Below, piece after piece: positions 31,331-32,112 of a DNA stretch of 32,112 bases. The DNA is from DAOTTI01 sp034437795 (GTDB lineage Bacteria > Chloroflexota > UBA11872 > UBA12225). The stretch lies in the NCBI GenBank assembly GCA_034437795.1, contig DAOTTI010000284.1, positions 1-32,112 on the forward strand, given 5' to 3'. Below the pieces are notes generated by a model. It did no database searches. It was not told the DNA's origin and was given only the letters and a program-made list of their open reading frames with translations. The position numbers were made by a program, and so were the translations under genes. The first letter of the stretch is position 1. Every line of letters begins with the position of its first letter.

Positions 31331-31363
31331 TTGAGGGCGCCATTGAGGTCGCGTCTCTACGCT
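31331..31363 (+). promoter_or_regulatory. TTGAGG direct-repeat promoter of SBP6
   Basis: TTGAGG (31331-31336), GCGCCA, TTGAGG (31343-31348), 9 bases, then TACGCT (31358-31363). The AGGAGGG ribosome-binding site and the ATG at 31384 follow directly, so the leader is about 14 bases long. Confidence 0.65.
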
Positions 31364-31383
31364 AGGCCCAGGAGGGAACGCCC

Positions 31384-32112
31384 ATGACGACGACGCGACG
31401 CAGCTATTTCCTCGGAGTGGCCGGCACGGTCGCCGGCGGCCTGGTGAGCGCGTGCTCAGCGGATACGGTGCGCGTGCCGGCCGGGGCCAGCGCACAGCCG
31501 GTGACCATCCGCTGGCCAGAAGCCACGGGACCGCTGGAGACGGAGTTCGCCGAGGCCTTTAACGCCCATTTCAACGACAAGTACGCCGCAAAGAAGATCA
31601 CGGCCGCGGTCGAACCCTTCCCCGATACAAGCTGGTCGGGGCGCTATGAGAAGTGGACGGCGATGGCCGTGGCCGGAGACATGCCGGAGATCGTCTTCCT
31701 GTGCTGCACTTTCCTTCGCCCCTTCATGATGAAAGGCTTCGTCGCGGAGCTGGACCCATTTATCCGGCGCGACTGGAAGAAGGGCGAGGTGGACGACTTT
31801 TATCAGGGGCCCTGGTCGGCCATGGTGATCAAGGATAAGACCATGGGCCTGCCCGTCTACATTAACACCAACATCGCCTTTGTCAACCTGAATGCCCTCA
31901 CGGAGGCCGGCCTCCCCTATCCCAGCGAGAACTGGTCGAAGGAGCAGTTCCTGGACTACGTCATCAAGCTGAACAAGCGCTCCGGGCCCAAGGCGGCCGA
32001 GCGGTGGGGCTACGATATGTCGTTTACCGGCCTGGACCGCAACATTACCTGGATCTGGAACAACGGCGGGGAGCCGCACGATCCGAAGGACGGGCCGGTG
32101 GTCACCAGGCTG
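31384..32112 (+). CDS. ABC sugar-transport solute-binding lipoprotein (SBP6, partial)
   Basis: The gene runs off the right edge after 243 codons with no stop. The N-terminus is a model Tat lipoprotein signal: TRRSYFLGVAG, then VSAC. The body shows PVTIRWPEATGPLETEFAEAFNAHF, MPEIVFLCCTFLRPF and GLPVYINTNIAFVNLNALTEAGLPYP, the last typical of carbohydrate-binding SBPs, where a hinge segment precedes the second lobe. AGGAGGG precedes the ATG. It is divergent from SBP5 and has a matching TTGAGG-type promoter. Permease genes could follow beyond the window. Confidence 0.9.
   Translation, partial: MTTTRRSYFLGVAGTVAGGLVSACSADTVRVPAGASAQPVTIRWPEATGPLETEFAEAFNAHFNDKYAAKKITAAVEPFPDTSWSGRYEKWTAMAVAGDMPEIVFLCCTFLRPFMMKGFVAELDPFIRRDWKKGEVDDFYQGPWSAMVIKDKTMGLPVYINTNIAFVNLNALTEAGLPYPSENWSKEQFLDYVIKLNKRSGPKAAERWGYDMSFTGLDRNITWIWNNGGEPHDPKDGPVVTRL

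Noticed and set aside
31331..31363. First TTGAGG of each pair as a simple sigma-70 -35 with 17-bp spacing
   Set aside because: At 17 bp the would-be -10 hexamers read TCTCTA, GCCGTA, CCGCTA and CCCCTA, which are not conserved, whereas the TA element at 9 bp from the second repeat is present at all four sites.
1..32112. tRNA, rRNA, CRISPR array, prophage or insertion sequence
   Set aside because: No cloverleaf with a GGTTCRA-type arm, no regularly spaced repeat array, and no transposase, integrase or phage structural genes were recognised.

Overview
The window is GC-rich DNA with strong G/C preference at third codon positions. It has many Tat-type lipoprotein signals, six carbohydrate ABC solute-binding proteins (SBPs) and apparently leaderless starts. 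Together with the SBP-rich, glycosidase-rich content this suggests an uncultured Chloroflexota (Thermomicrobia-like) bacterium. That placement is inference; there is no rRNA or other phylogenetic marker gene in the window.

Layout. 1-5300: the end of a membrane protein, a copper-binding cupredoxin lipoprotein, SBP1, a ribbon-helix-helix protein, SBP2 (reverse strand) and a decayed MFS exporter. 5500-9950: a sulfatase and a membrane/spermidine-synthase-like fusion protein, both on the reverse strand. 10500-16670: a secreted beta-propeller glycosidase-like protein, then a compact sugar module in which a reverse-strand LacI repressor is divergent from SBP3 and a GH36 alpha-galactosidase, with two matching operators between and inside them. 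16900-21000: SBP4, a small secreted protein, a Uma2 nuclease gene interrupted by one in-frame stop, and a coiled-coil lipoprotein. 21400-26500: a DHA2 drug exporter divergent from a LysR regulator, then an exported GH36-like glycosidase. 26560-29170: an orphan cytochrome oxidase subunit I-III fusion. 29800-end: SBP5 and SBP6 in divergent arrangement; SBP6 runs off the window.

How it works together. The theme is capture and hydrolysis of oligosaccharides (alpha-galactosides, perhaps sulfated glycans): lipoprotein SBPs and glycosidases outside, GH36 and perhaps the sulfatase inside. No permease or ATPase gene of an ABC importer is present, so the SBPs must use transporters encoded elsewhere.

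The most notable signal is a promoter architecture found at four intergenic loci: a 12-bp direct repeat, R-TTGAGG-NNGNC-R-TTGAGG, then exactly 9 bp, then a TA-starting -10-like element. All four copies point at genes for predicted exported proteins (SBP5, SBP6, a small secreted protein and a coiled-coil lipoprotein). The geometry resembles promoters activated by OmpR/PhoB-family regulators and suggests an undescribed regulon. Other points of interest are the twin LacI operators, an oxidase with substitutions at the canonical D- and K-channel positions, two genes broken by apparent C-to-T stop codons, and a dispersed family of GC-rich palindromic intergenic repeats.
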